Shown here: piece after piece, positions 20,520 to 28,864 of the stretch | Layout of the letters: the number at the start of each line of letters is the position of its first letter | Numbering within the stretch: position 1 is the first letter of the stretch | DNA from: Candidatus Dichloromethanomonas elyunquensis | GTDB taxonomy: Bacteria; Bacillota; Desulfitobacteriia; Desulfitobacteriales; Syntrophobotulaceae | DNA length: 64,000 nucleotides | Direction of reading: 5' to 3' | Assembly (NCBI GenBank): GCA_001515265.1 | Contig: LNDB01000008.1 | Span: 1-64,000, forward strand | Translations under genes and position numbers: made by a program | Notes under the pieces: generated by a model | The model's input: only the letters and a program-made list of their open reading frames with translations | Database searches by the model: none | Told to the model about the DNA's origin: nothing

Positions 20520-21773
20520 ATGGTACAAAAAAAGCTGCCTTTTACGACAGAAGAACTTGCAAGGATTGCGCAACAATACGGTACTCCTTTTCATATTTAT
20601 GATGAAAAGGCTATCAGAGAGAATGTTCACCGTTTACAGAAAGCTTTCTCCTGGGTCAAAGGGTTTAAAGAGCATTTTGCCGTAAAAGCGACTCCCAATC
20701 CGTACATTTTGAAAGTCTTGGCTGAAGAAGGGATCGGAGCAGACTGCAGTTCACTTCCCGAGCTGATTTTGGCTGAAAAAGTTGGGCTTCGGGGCGAGGA
20801 TATCGTTTTTACCTCCAATGATACTCCTGCGGAAGAATATAGAAAGGCGCGGGAAATTGGTGCATTAATTAATTTAGATGATATTACGCATATTGATTTT
20901 TTGGCCAGGGAAGCCGGTATTCCTGAAAAGATCTCTTTCCGGTATAATCCGGGGTCGCTTCGTCAGGGGGGCAACACCATTATCGGGAACCCGGAACATG
21001 CCAAATACGGTGTGACCAGGGCTCAGATTTTTGAAGGATATGCCGCATTAAGAAGCCTGGGGGCTCAGCGCTTTGGCCTTCATACCATGATTATTTCCAA
21101 TGAGCTTGACCCGGATTATTTCGTGGAAACGGCCAGGATGATGTTTGAATTGGCGGTAGAAATTAAGCAGAAGCTGGGTGTACGGATTGAAACGATCAAC
21201 CTGGGAGGGGGTATTGGTATTCCCTACCGCCCTGAACAGGAACCTGTTAATTTGGAATATTTGGGGGACAAGATCAGGGAAGTCTATGAGAAGTTGATCG
21301 TTCCCAATGGACTTGATCCAATGAGGATTGCTATGGAATGCGGCAGAATGATTACCGGTCCTTACGGTTATCTTGTTGCGCGAGCGATCCATAAAAAAGA
21401 AATCTATAAAAACTATATTGGACTGGACGCCTGTATGGCCAATTTAATGAGACCGGGAGTTTATGGGGCCTATCACCATATTACGGTATCCGGCAAAGAA
21501 CAAGCCGCACCGGAACACCGGTATGATGTGACCGGAAGCCTGTGTGAGAACAATGATAAATTTGCAGTAGACAGGATGCTTCCGAAAATAGATACCGGGG
21601 ACTTGGTCGTTATCCATGATACCGGCGCCCATGGCCATGCCATGGGCTTTAATTACAACGGGAAGCTCCGGTCCAAAGAATTACTGCTTAAGGCCGATGG
21701 GTCTGTAAAACTTATCCGGCGAGCAGAAACCATGGATGATTATTTTGCAACTATTGACTTTGCCAATCTTTAA
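20520..21773 (+). CDS. lysA: Diaminopimelate decarboxylase
   Basis: FAVKATPNPYILKVLAEEGIGADCSS, INLGGGIGIPY, GSLCENNDKFA; ATG after AAGGAGG. Confidence 0.92.
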   Translation: MVQKKLPFTTEELARIAQQYGTPFHIYDEKAIRENVHRLQKAFSWVKGFKEHFAVKATPNPYILKVLAEEGIGADCSSLPELILAEKVGLRGEDIVFTSNDTPAEEYRKAREIGALINLDDITHIDFLAREAGIPEKISFRYNPGSLRQGGNTIIGNPEHAKYGVTRAQIFEGYAALRSLGAQRFGLHTMIISNELDPDYFVETARMMFELAVEIKQKLGVRIETINLGGGIGIPYRPEQEPVNLEYLGDKIREVYEKLIVPNGLDPMRIAMECGRMITGPYGYLVARAIHKKEIYKNYIGLDACMANLMRPGVYGAYHHITVSGKEQAAPEHRYDVTGSLCENNDKFAVDRMLPKIDTGDLVVIHDTGAHGHAMGFNYNGKLRSKELLLKADGSVKLIRRAETMDDYFATIDFANL

Positions 21774-22601
21774 TCACTTGCAATTATTTTTTAAAATCAG
21801 GACTGCGTTAAAAGCACAGCCTAAGAGTAAAATGATACAGCTCCAATACAGCCAGAGCAGAAGAATCATGCCTCCCCCAATACTGCCGTAGGTAACTGTG
21901 TAACTGTTGAAATGTTTAAAATAAAAGGAAAAGGCGAGAGATATGATTACCCATCCTCCGGCTGAAAATAAAGAACCGGGAAAGACCTGCCGAAGGGTAA
22001 ATGAAGGTCCTGTTGCCGTTTTGTTGATGATGATAAACGTCAAGACAAGCAGAAAAAATTGGATAATTAATCGGATATCGTGCCAAATCCCCTCGAAAAT
22101 GCCGGTCGCTCCAAACAACTGAAACAACCAATCACCAAACATTTCTCCCCAAAACAATAGGCTGATAGAACCGAGAAGAGTAACTACGAAAATAATAAGC
22201 AGCAGTACTGAAATCAGTTTTTGCCGGAAGAAAGAACGTTTTTCCTTGAGACCATAGGCTTTGGTCATCCCTCTCAGAAGGGCATTGATGCCGTTCAGGG
22301 AAGCCCAGGCTGCGCCTAACATCCCAATAGACAGCAGCGTGAAACTTCGTGTAGAAAAAATTTCGTAGAGGATGCTTTCAACCATATGATAGGTCTCATA
22401 GGGTATCAGGTACTTAAAATCTTCAAAAACCTGTTCGCTGTTCAGGTTTGCGTAGCCTGCCAAGGTTAGGACAAAGATCAATAATGGAAAGAAAGACAGG
22501 ATAATATAATACGTTACCTGTCCCCCTAAAGCTATGAGTTCATTTTTATTGACCAGTTCCCAATAACTGAACAAGAACTTCCGCCAATTCAAAACCTTCA
22601 C
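21774..22601 (-). CDS. YihY/BrkB family membrane protein
   Basis: Multi-TM; GGQVTYYIILSFFPLLIFVLTL, GSIGGGMILLLWLYWSCIILLLGCAFNAV. Confidence 0.85.
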   Translation of the reverse strand: MKVLNWRKFLFSYWELVNKNELIALGGQVTYYIILSFFPLLIFVLTLAGYANLNSEQVFEDFKYLIPYETYHMVESILYEIFSTRSFTLLSIGMLGAAWASLNGINALLRGMTKAYGLKEKRSFFRQKLISVLLLIIFVVTLLGSISLLFWGEMFGDWLFQLFGATGIFEGIWHDIRLIIQFFLLVLTFIIINKTATGPSFTLRQVFPGSLFSAGGWVIISLAFSFYFKHFNSYTVTYGSIGGGMILLLWLYWSCIILLLGCAFNAVLILKNNCK

Positions 22602-22623
22602 TCCTTATATCTGTTTATCCAAT

Positions 22624-23010
22624 TTAAAAGATATTATTCAACCTTAATGATTCTGATTCAGGTATGTTTTCCAGCAGGACCATTAAGGTGTTCAGTTCCG
22701 CCAGAGAATGAGAAGTTTCTTGATTCAGGGTATATTGCCGGAGACGGGCATAACTGATTTCTATCGTATCCAACGTATTGTGATTGAGTATAATAGCCCA
22801 CCAGAGTTTGGCCTGGGACCAATCATCCAAGGTTTCATCGATAAGTGCGGAAGCTTCATTCCACCGGTTGGAATGAATGAGAACCTCAGCTTGATTTAAT
22901 TCTGCCTGAATAGTTTGTGCGGTATGTTGAATTTGGATTCCCAAATAGGCAGAAATACTAATTAAGATTAAAAATCCCAAAATAATTGCTATGGTGGCTC
23001 GCATTCTCAT
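22624..23010 (-). CDS. DUF4363-like small membrane-anchored protein
   Basis: Single N-terminal TM then helical domain; overlaps the DUF421 gene, a typical pairing. Confidence 0.6.
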   Translation of the reverse strand: MRMRATIAIILGFLILISISAYLGIQIQHTAQTIQAELNQAEVLIHSNRWNEASALIDETLDDWSQAKLWWAIILNHNTLDTIEISYARLRQYTLNQETSHSLAELNTLMVLLENIPESESLRLNNIF

Positions 23011-23699
23011 TCACCCCTTGAAGATTTATCTGCTTTTTCTTGCACATATAATTTGCCCTGTGTCCCGATGCTCGCTATAAGAACTTTTTTATAGTCCTTG
23101 ATATTTGCCTTGGTTAATTCTTGTTCCAGCCAATTCATGTTGACGTTGGCTTTGGTAAAATTTTTCTGTTGAAGAACCCCGTCCATGATCAAGGTATAGG
23201 GCAACGTTTCGCCGGCGACTTCAATTTTTAGATCTTCCGGGTTTGCAGGACGTTTTGTGGATTTTGGAATCACGCTGAGTTGTCCGTTGGTTTCCAGGAT
23301 AGCATATTCAACATCGGCTAAATCCGGGATATTTTTAACCCTTAACTGTTCCAGCAAGTCACTGAGGTTATATCGAAGTTTGCGGAGCTCATCCTCGAGG
23401 ATGTGTCCTTTATCGATCAAAACCGTAGGGGTTCCGCAAATAATTGCCCTGGCTTTTTCACTTTTTAGTGACACATGGGAGATCGTTATTCCCAGGAGCA
23501 AAAGGATGAGGACCGGAAGGAGACCGGCAATAAGTGGAATACCTATATCTTGACTGGGTATGGCAGCCAGCTCCGAAATCATCAAAACGATAACCAGCTC
23601 AAACGGCTGCAGCTGTCCAATCTGTCTCTTACCCATGACGCGAAGCACCGCGACAATGATTAAATAGAGAATAACAGTACGGATAATACTTATAAGCAT
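23007..23699 (-). CDS. DUF421 (YetF-like) membrane protein
   Basis: RTVILYLIIVAVLRVMGKRQIGQLQPFELVIVLMISELAAIP; start set to ATG at 23699. Confidence 0.85.
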   Translation of the reverse strand: MLISIIRTVILYLIIVAVLRVMGKRQIGQLQPFELVIVLMISELAAIPSQDIGIPLIAGLLPVLILLLLGITISHVSLKSEKARAIICGTPTVLIDKGHILEDELRKLRYNLSDLLEQLRVKNIPDLADVEYAILETNGQLSVIPKSTKRPANPEDLKIEVAGETLPYTLIMDGVLQQKNFTKANVNMNWLEQELTKANIKDYKKVLIASIGTQGKLYVQEKADKSSRGE

Positions 23700-23727
23700 G
23701 AAAGAGCTCCTTTCCAAAATAATGTTT

Positions 23728-23744
23728 TAATGCAAGTTGCATTA
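23728..23744. repeat. Perfect 17-bp dyad TAATGCAA-G-TTGCATTA
   Basis: Exact inverted repeat in the divergent region between the DUF421 gene and parM. Confidence 0.6.
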
Positions 23745-23908
23745 CGGTCAATCATTATTTTCTTCCTTCAGGAAAAAGATTATTCCTTAAAAAATTAAGA
23801 AAATTGAAGCGCTCAAAATCTTCCCAAGGGCATGGATTTGGTATACAATAGTTTAAATGAGAAAAAGTCAAAATAACCTCATTTTTTGAAATTTAAGGAG
23901 GAAAGAGC

Positions 23909-25018
23909 GTGTTTGAAAACGATATTCTCGTTGCGGGTGCTGATCCTGGTTTTGGCGCCATAAAACTGGATATTGGCGATACTAAGATATTGTTTCCGGC
24001 AGTGATATGTAACGGCAGTGAAAGGATTTTCTCCACCTTGGGCAGGGCCGGTCTGGAGCGGGGCAGCGATCTGGACAAACAGGTGGCTTCACTGGATGTT
24101 ATTGTGAAGAATAATTCAACCGGTGTGGAACGCCACTATTTTATGGGCAGTCTGGCCGAAAGCCTCAATCCAAAGGAAGCTCATTACTGTTGGGATGAAG
24201 ACAAATCAACGGATGAGGAAGCTATGTCTCTCTTAATTGTTGGGTTGGCCCTTGCCCAGCCGTACCCCAAAACCAACATTTATCTTGGCACCGGAGTTCC
24301 GGTTAAATTTTATGCTCCTCTAAAAGATAAATATGAAGCGGAATTGAAAGGATCTTTCTCGGTTACTTTTTTATCCGGTCCTTTTAAAGGGCAGACCAGA
24401 AGCATGAATATTCTGCGTTCCAGAGTATTGCCCCAGAGTTATGGGGTGTTCATTAAAGAGACACTCAATGAAGACGGGAATCCGGTCAACGAAAAGTTAT
24501 TTGGCGGGTACGTGGTTGTAATAGACCCCGGTTTCAGGACGACGGATATTGCGACATTTTATGACGGGGTTATGCTGGATCCTCCTAACTCTTTTAGCAT
24601 TGAAAAAGGGTTACAGTGGGCATATGCCGGTGTGGCCGAAAAGCTGAAGGAAATGACCGCAAATCATGCCAGTCCTATTGAAACAGACGATAAAGAACTG
24701 GACAAGATATTCAGAGTCAATAAAGGTCTTTATCCATGGAACAATGGCGCTATTGACCTTAATCCCGTCATGAAAAAGATGCTGTCCCAGCTGGCTGCGG
24801 ATATTTCCCGCGAAGTGATGAAGACCTTAAAGCCGATGGCGGGAAGAATCCATACCATTTTAGTTGCTGGAAAAGTCGGGGAAATGGTTTTTGAATACTT
24901 GCATTTGGATAATAAAGTTCTTATTGACGACCCCCAATTTGGCAATGCGACCGGTTTCCGAATTATGGCGGCAAACTTGGTCAATAATCTCACCAGGAAA
25001 GTTAATGTTAACGAATGA
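23909..25018 (+). CDS. ParM/Alp-like bacterial actin
   Basis: Actin-fold phosphate motifs: AGADPGFGAIKLDIG, YVVVIDPGFRTTDIATF, IHTILVAGKVGEMVFEYL. Confidence 0.82.
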   Translation: MFENDILVAGADPGFGAIKLDIGDTKILFPAVICNGSERIFSTLGRAGLERGSDLDKQVASLDVIVKNNSTGVERHYFMGSLAESLNPKEAHYCWDEDKSTDEEAMSLLIVGLALAQPYPKTNIYLGTGVPVKFYAPLKDKYEAELKGSFSVTFLSGPFKGQTRSMNILRSRVLPQSYGVFIKETLNEDGNPVNEKLFGGYVVVIDPGFRTTDIATFYDGVMLDPPNSFSIEKGLQWAYAGVAEKLKEMTANHASPIETDDKELDKIFRVNKGLYPWNNGAIDLNPVMKKMLSQLAADISREVMKTLKPMAGRIHTILVAGKVGEMVFEYLHLDNKVLIDDPQFGNATGFRIMAANLVNNLTRKVNVNE

Positions 25019-25560
25019 AAACTTCAGGACATCTTTTACTCTACATTTCTGAAAATGAGGATTTTGAATTGTGGCGTGTCCTATCACAGATTTCACCTGA
25101 TGATCGTACAGCCTTTGTTAAGTCTGCTTTAAAAAAAGCGCTCCTGCAGGGGAATGAGGCAAGAAATACATCAAGCCGCTGGGCAAAACAAAATAATGTT
25201 TTCAGAATGGATAAAAGTATCACTGAAAATCCCATAGACGAACTGGCATTAGAAGAATTGGGCTACTCATCTTTGACATCTTCCGAAGATAAGATGATCA
25301 AATCCTTGAAAGCCTTCTCTGCAGAGAGGACAACTCCTAAGGATATTTTCGACACGGGTTCTCTGCAGAAAGATGCTGCAGAGGAAGATCGTTTGGAGGA
25401 TTTCCACATAGATGATTTGCTTCAAACTCCTTCGTCCTCCAATAAAAGTACATTGCCGGGACTGGATTTTCTTCTGAACAATGTCATCGGTGAAGAAAAC
25501 GATGAAAAAGTTATAGAATTTATCCTCAGCAATAAACCCGCTGGCGGAGAAAATTCGTAG
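25015..25560 (+). CDS. Probable ParR-like adaptor, predicted RHH N-terminus and acidic C-terminus
   Basis: Overlaps parM stop by 4 nt; N-terminal beta-helix-helix pattern HLLLYISENEDFELWRVLSQISPDDRTAFVKSALKKALL; low-complexity C-terminus. Confidence 0.5.
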   Translation: MKTSGHLLLYISENEDFELWRVLSQISPDDRTAFVKSALKKALLQGNEARNTSSRWAKQNNVFRMDKSITENPIDELALEELGYSSLTSSEDKMIKSLKAFSAERTTPKDIFDTGSLQKDAAEEDRLEDFHIDDLLQTPSSSNKSTLPGLDFLLNNVIGEENDEKVIEFILSNKPAGGENS

Positions 25561-25657
25561 CCTATCAGACATAAATTTGAAAAAGTCAAATCGTAGCAAA
25601 TTAATATTAATTTTGTTAAAAATTTAACAGAAAAAAACAGAATGACGAGTTTTTTTG

Positions 25658-25673
25658 TGTAAGAAATCTTACA
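25658..25673. promoter_or_regulatory. FNR/CprK-geometry palindrome TGTAAG-N4-CTTACA upstream of rdhA
   Basis: Perfect inverted repeat; candidate -10 TAAAAT at 25694-25699 puts the dyad centre near -41. Confidence 0.6.
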
Positions 25674-25735
25674 TCTTAGATCATCGGAAGTGGTAAAATA
25701 AAAATAAAAAGAATGAATTGAGAGGAGATGCAAAA

Positions 25736-27100
25736 GTGAAAGAAAAAAAGACTCCAGTGAGCAGAAGAAATTTTTTAAAGACGCTTGGAATTACCGGCGC
25801 AGCTCTGGCGGCCCCTGCTCCTTTGCTGGCAGCATTAGGAAATAATGCTGACCCTAGTGGCGCAGGAGCGGTAAAGGCAAACCAACTTATTGAATATCCG
25901 AAAGAGATGCCTAAAATCTTTTATAAGCGTGTTCCCAAAAAGGATGGATACGTAGGGACAACGAAAGTTTTGAATCCTGTGGGTTTTCCTGACGCCAGGG
26001 AACATGGGTTCTCCCAATTTTTTATTCATGGAGCCAATAAAGATTATTCCGGGGAATGGGGGCAGCTCCTGAAAGAAGCACAGGAAGAAAAAAAGAAATT
26101 AATGGCTACTTTAACCGAAGAGCAGCGCCAAGATGTTATGTGGGGGGATGCGATCGTCCAAGCCAGTGATATCTGGCATATTAATCTGGAGTGGGGAAAA
26201 TGGGCTCCCGCACCCATTAGTCCCACTAAGTTGGAATTACCGCCGGACGTAATGAGTGCCAAAATCAAGAAAGTTGCTAAATGGTTCGGGGTTGATCAGG
26301 TTGGAATATGTGAAATTAATGACAGCTTGAGACCATTTTTCTTCAAAATAGGAAGAACTCAGGGATCATTGCGCGGGGGACCCAGAGCAGGGGTCACAGT
26401 GGATAACGGAAGAGAAGTACCCTGGCCTTACCCGTATAAATATTGTATTGTTTTGGCAAAGGCCGAAGGGCTCTATGGCCTGAAAGCATTAACAGGGCCT
26501 CTCAACAATGTAACTGTGGCCACGGAATGCGGCGAAGACGATATTTTTCCCAGAAATCTAGAAACTGTAGTTCGCCAGCTGGGTTACGATGCCAGGGCGC
26601 AATCCATGAACGGAACGGAAGATTTTAATTTTGTGGCTATGGCCGTAGCTGCCGGCTTAGGGGAACTCGGAAGAAACGGACAGCTGATTAGCCCTTGGGG
26701 AGCTCATCTTAGATTGTCTGCGGTAACTACCAATATGCCTTTGCTGGCTGATGATTATATGGACTTCGGACTGCAAGATTTTTGCAAGACATGTAAAAAA
26801 TGTGCCGAAAACTGTCCGTCAGGTGCCCTGAGTCTGGATAACGAACCGAGTATGATAGGCGGAGTGCTTCGCTATTCCTTTGATGCGAAAAAATGCACCA
26901 AACAGCGGACAATAACGGGATGTGCCGTTTGTGCCGGCGTTTGCCCCTATTCCAAACCGGACAATATAGTGCACTCCATCGGACGTGTCATAGGGCAAAA
27001 TCCGGTAGGTGCCAAAGTACTGAAAAATTTAGATGACCTGTTTTACGGTGCCCACCCCGCGGCCAGAGATATGGATGGGCTTGCACCGTGGAGGTTGTAA
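25736..27100 (+). CDS. rdhA: Reductive dehalogenase catalytic subunit
   Basis: Tat signal SRRNFLKTLG; FeS motifs CKTCKKCAENCPSGAL and CTKQRTITGCAVCAGVCPYSKP; GLGELGRNGQLISP. Start at GTG 25736 after AGAGGAG. Confidence 0.95.
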   Translation: MKEKKTPVSRRNFLKTLGITGAALAAPAPLLAALGNNADPSGAGAVKANQLIEYPKEMPKIFYKRVPKKDGYVGTTKVLNPVGFPDAREHGFSQFFIHGANKDYSGEWGQLLKEAQEEKKKLMATLTEEQRQDVMWGDAIVQASDIWHINLEWGKWAPAPISPTKLELPPDVMSAKIKKVAKWFGVDQVGICEINDSLRPFFFKIGRTQGSLRGGPRAGVTVDNGREVPWPYPYKYCIVLAKAEGLYGLKALTGPLNNVTVATECGEDDIFPRNLETVVRQLGYDARAQSMNGTEDFNFVAMAVAAGLGELGRNGQLISPWGAHLRLSAVTTNMPLLADDYMDFGLQDFCKTCKKCAENCPSGALSLDNEPSMIGGVLRYSFDAKKCTKQRTITGCAVCAGVCPYSKPDNIVHSIGRVIGQNPVGAKVLKNLDDLFYGAHPAARDMDGLAPWRL

Positions 27101-27118
27101 AATGAGGGAGGTTAAAAT

Positions 27119-27418
27119 ATGATTCTCTTTCTTTTGGGTGTCATATTAGGAGTTTTGGCGGTTAAGTTATGGGAAATCAAACAGGCCAAAAATATTCATT
27201 TTAGCAAACTGGAATATGCTATCGGAATAATATGGATTTTGTGGGTTTTATTTGGCGGCATCTTTGTCGTTGATAGTCTTGGTGAAGGGGAAACACGGGC
27301 GGCAAGCCTGGCGGCTCTGATTTTTGGGGGAATTGCGTTACTGGTTTTATTGGGAATGAGGCAGCTTTACTTAAGACGCAAGCGCATTGTCCCTCCGTCC
27401 AATTCAATTAATGCCTAA
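27119..27418 (+). CDS. rdhB: Reductive dehalogenase membrane anchor
   Basis: 99-aa, three TM segments, GEGETRAASLAALIFGG; immediately after rdhA with GGGAGG SD. Confidence 0.9.
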   Translation: MILFLLGVILGVLAVKLWEIKQAKNIHFSKLEYAIGIIWILWVLFGGIFVVDSLGEGETRAASLAALIFGGIALLVLLGMRQLYLRRKRIVPPSNSINA

Positions 27419-27449
27419 ATTAATTCGATTAAATTAATACATTAGCCTT

Positions 27450-27492
27450 AAACTGGTTTCCAATCAATCTTCGGATTGTTGGAAACCAGTTT
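27450..27492. terminator. Long UUCG-loop hairpin between rdhB and rdhC
   Basis: AAACTGGTTTCCAATCAATC-TTCG-GATTGTTGGAAACCAGTTT, one bulged base, TTCG tetraloop. Confidence 0.75.
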
Positions 27493-27517
27493 GGCGAGTA
27501 TAAAGCAAGGGAAAAAA

Positions 27518-28708
27518 GTGGTTAAATACTTTAAAAATTTATTGTTTAAATTTTTACCGCTGGCTGCTTTTCTGATTCTTCTTATCACGGTTGTTTATCA
27601 GAATTTTAGTCCGAAGCAGGATGTATTGAATAATCTCCAGCAGGTTTGGCCTGAAACAACCGTATACGAAAAGATAACAGGAAAACAAGTTGTCTATAAA
27701 GCGTATAAGTTGACCGGAAATAATAAAGAATTATTGGGTTATGGAGCGGTTGCCAGTTCTTCAGGGTACTCAGGCCCTATAACTGTAATGGTTGGCATCA
27801 ATTCGTACGGCAAAATTGTTAAAACGATACTTTTAGAACAATTTGAAACCCCCTTGTTTTTACAAAGAGTAATAGCCCACGACTATCTTGGTAGTTTTAA
27901 AGGAAAATCAGTATTGGATCCGATCAACCTCAACGAAGATGTTGATCGGGTGACAGGTGCTACTTACTCTTCAAAGGGGATTGCCAATGCTGTTAAGAAA
28001 GCAGCCCACTGGGTAGGACAAAGTGAATTGGGCATTGAAGTAACGGAGCAAACTCAGCCTGTTTTTCACGTTGAAGAGGTAATCCTGATAGGATTGTACA
28101 TCTTAACTTTTCTGTCAATTTGGAAAAAATCAGCAAAGTTACGGTGGTTGATTATAGTTCTGTCGGTTGGATTTCTGGGTTTCTGGGAGAAATACCCGAT
28201 AACCTTTGCCAATTTTACAACTCTCTTTTCAGGGAATGCCCCTCCTTTTTTGGAGAACCCATTTTGGCATCTGCTGGTAGTTGTTGTGTTATTAGGCACT
28301 CTTTTGTCGGGGAGAAATTTTTATTGCCATTATTTATGTCCATTTGGGGGCATTCAAGAAGGATTAAACAAAATTGGCGGAGTGCGGTGCAAGGTGTGTC
28401 CCGGGCAAAGCGCTAAGGCACGTAAAATAAGGCTTCCGTTAGCCTGGCTGGCCTTTATGGTCGCCTTGCTTTTTCATAACCATAGTATAGCAAGTTATGA
28501 GCCATTTTCGGCACTATTTCAGTTACAGGGAAATAAGGGGCAATGGTTGCTTATGCCCTTTGTTCTGTTTACAAGTGTTTTTATCTATAGATTTTGGTGT
28601 CATTTTTTTTGTCCGGTTGGAGCAGTGTTGGATTTGTCAGCTTCCGTAAAAAGGAGGGTATTAAAAATTTGGAAGAAGAAAAATGGAGAAAAACCTGTTT
28701 CGCAATAA
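27518..28708 (+). CDS. RdhC/NosR-like membrane flavoprotein with C-terminal ferredoxin-type motifs
   Basis: FMN-attachment-like DRVTGATYSSKGI; TM segments; CHYLCPFGGIQE and CHFFCPVGAVLD. Start set to GTG 27518 because the listed TTG start lies in the hairpin. Confidence 0.85.
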   Translation: MVKYFKNLLFKFLPLAAFLILLITVVYQNFSPKQDVLNNLQQVWPETTVYEKITGKQVVYKAYKLTGNNKELLGYGAVASSSGYSGPITVMVGINSYGKIVKTILLEQFETPLFLQRVIAHDYLGSFKGKSVLDPINLNEDVDRVTGATYSSKGIANAVKKAAHWVGQSELGIEVTEQTQPVFHVEEVILIGLYILTFLSIWKKSAKLRWLIIVLSVGFLGFWEKYPITFANFTTLFSGNAPPFLENPFWHLLVVVVLLGTLLSGRNFYCHYLCPFGGIQEGLNKIGGVRCKVCPGQSAKARKIRLPLAWLAFMVALLFHNHSIASYEPFSALFQLQGNKGQWLLMPFVLFTSVFIYRFWCHFFCPVGAVLDLSASVKRRVLKIWKKKNGEKPVSQ

Positions 28709-28773
28709 CGTATTTCATATCGTTCGCACTCATACTGTATATTCTGACACTGAATACGGGAATCATAAAATAA
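28669..28773 (+). CDS. Candidate 34-aa single-TM protein (absent from the ORF track)
   Basis: TTG start after AAGGAGGG (28651-28658): MEEEKWRKTCFAITYFISFALILYILTLNTGIIK; overlaps the 3' end of rdhC in another frame. Confidence 0.5.
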   Translation: MEEEKWRKTCFAITYFISFALILYILTLNTGIIK

Positions 28774-28864
28774 GATCGGCCAATAGGAAATAAGCTCTAG
28801 CTAAGCACGAAAAGGAAATTACTACTTTATCTCGAATATACAATTATCTAGTATTTGAGAGTGA

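Noticed and set aside
20420-20602. 60-aa + strand ORF overlapping the lysA leader and start
   Set aside because: Spans the riboswitch terminator and lysA RBS; no protein-like features.
23861-25590. 12-bp direct repeat GAAAAAGTCAAA flanking the parM/parR-like pair (23861-23872 and 25579-25590)
   Set aside because: AT-rich, short, no additional target-site or inverted-repeat features; a chance repeat is plausible, so not called as insertion boundaries.
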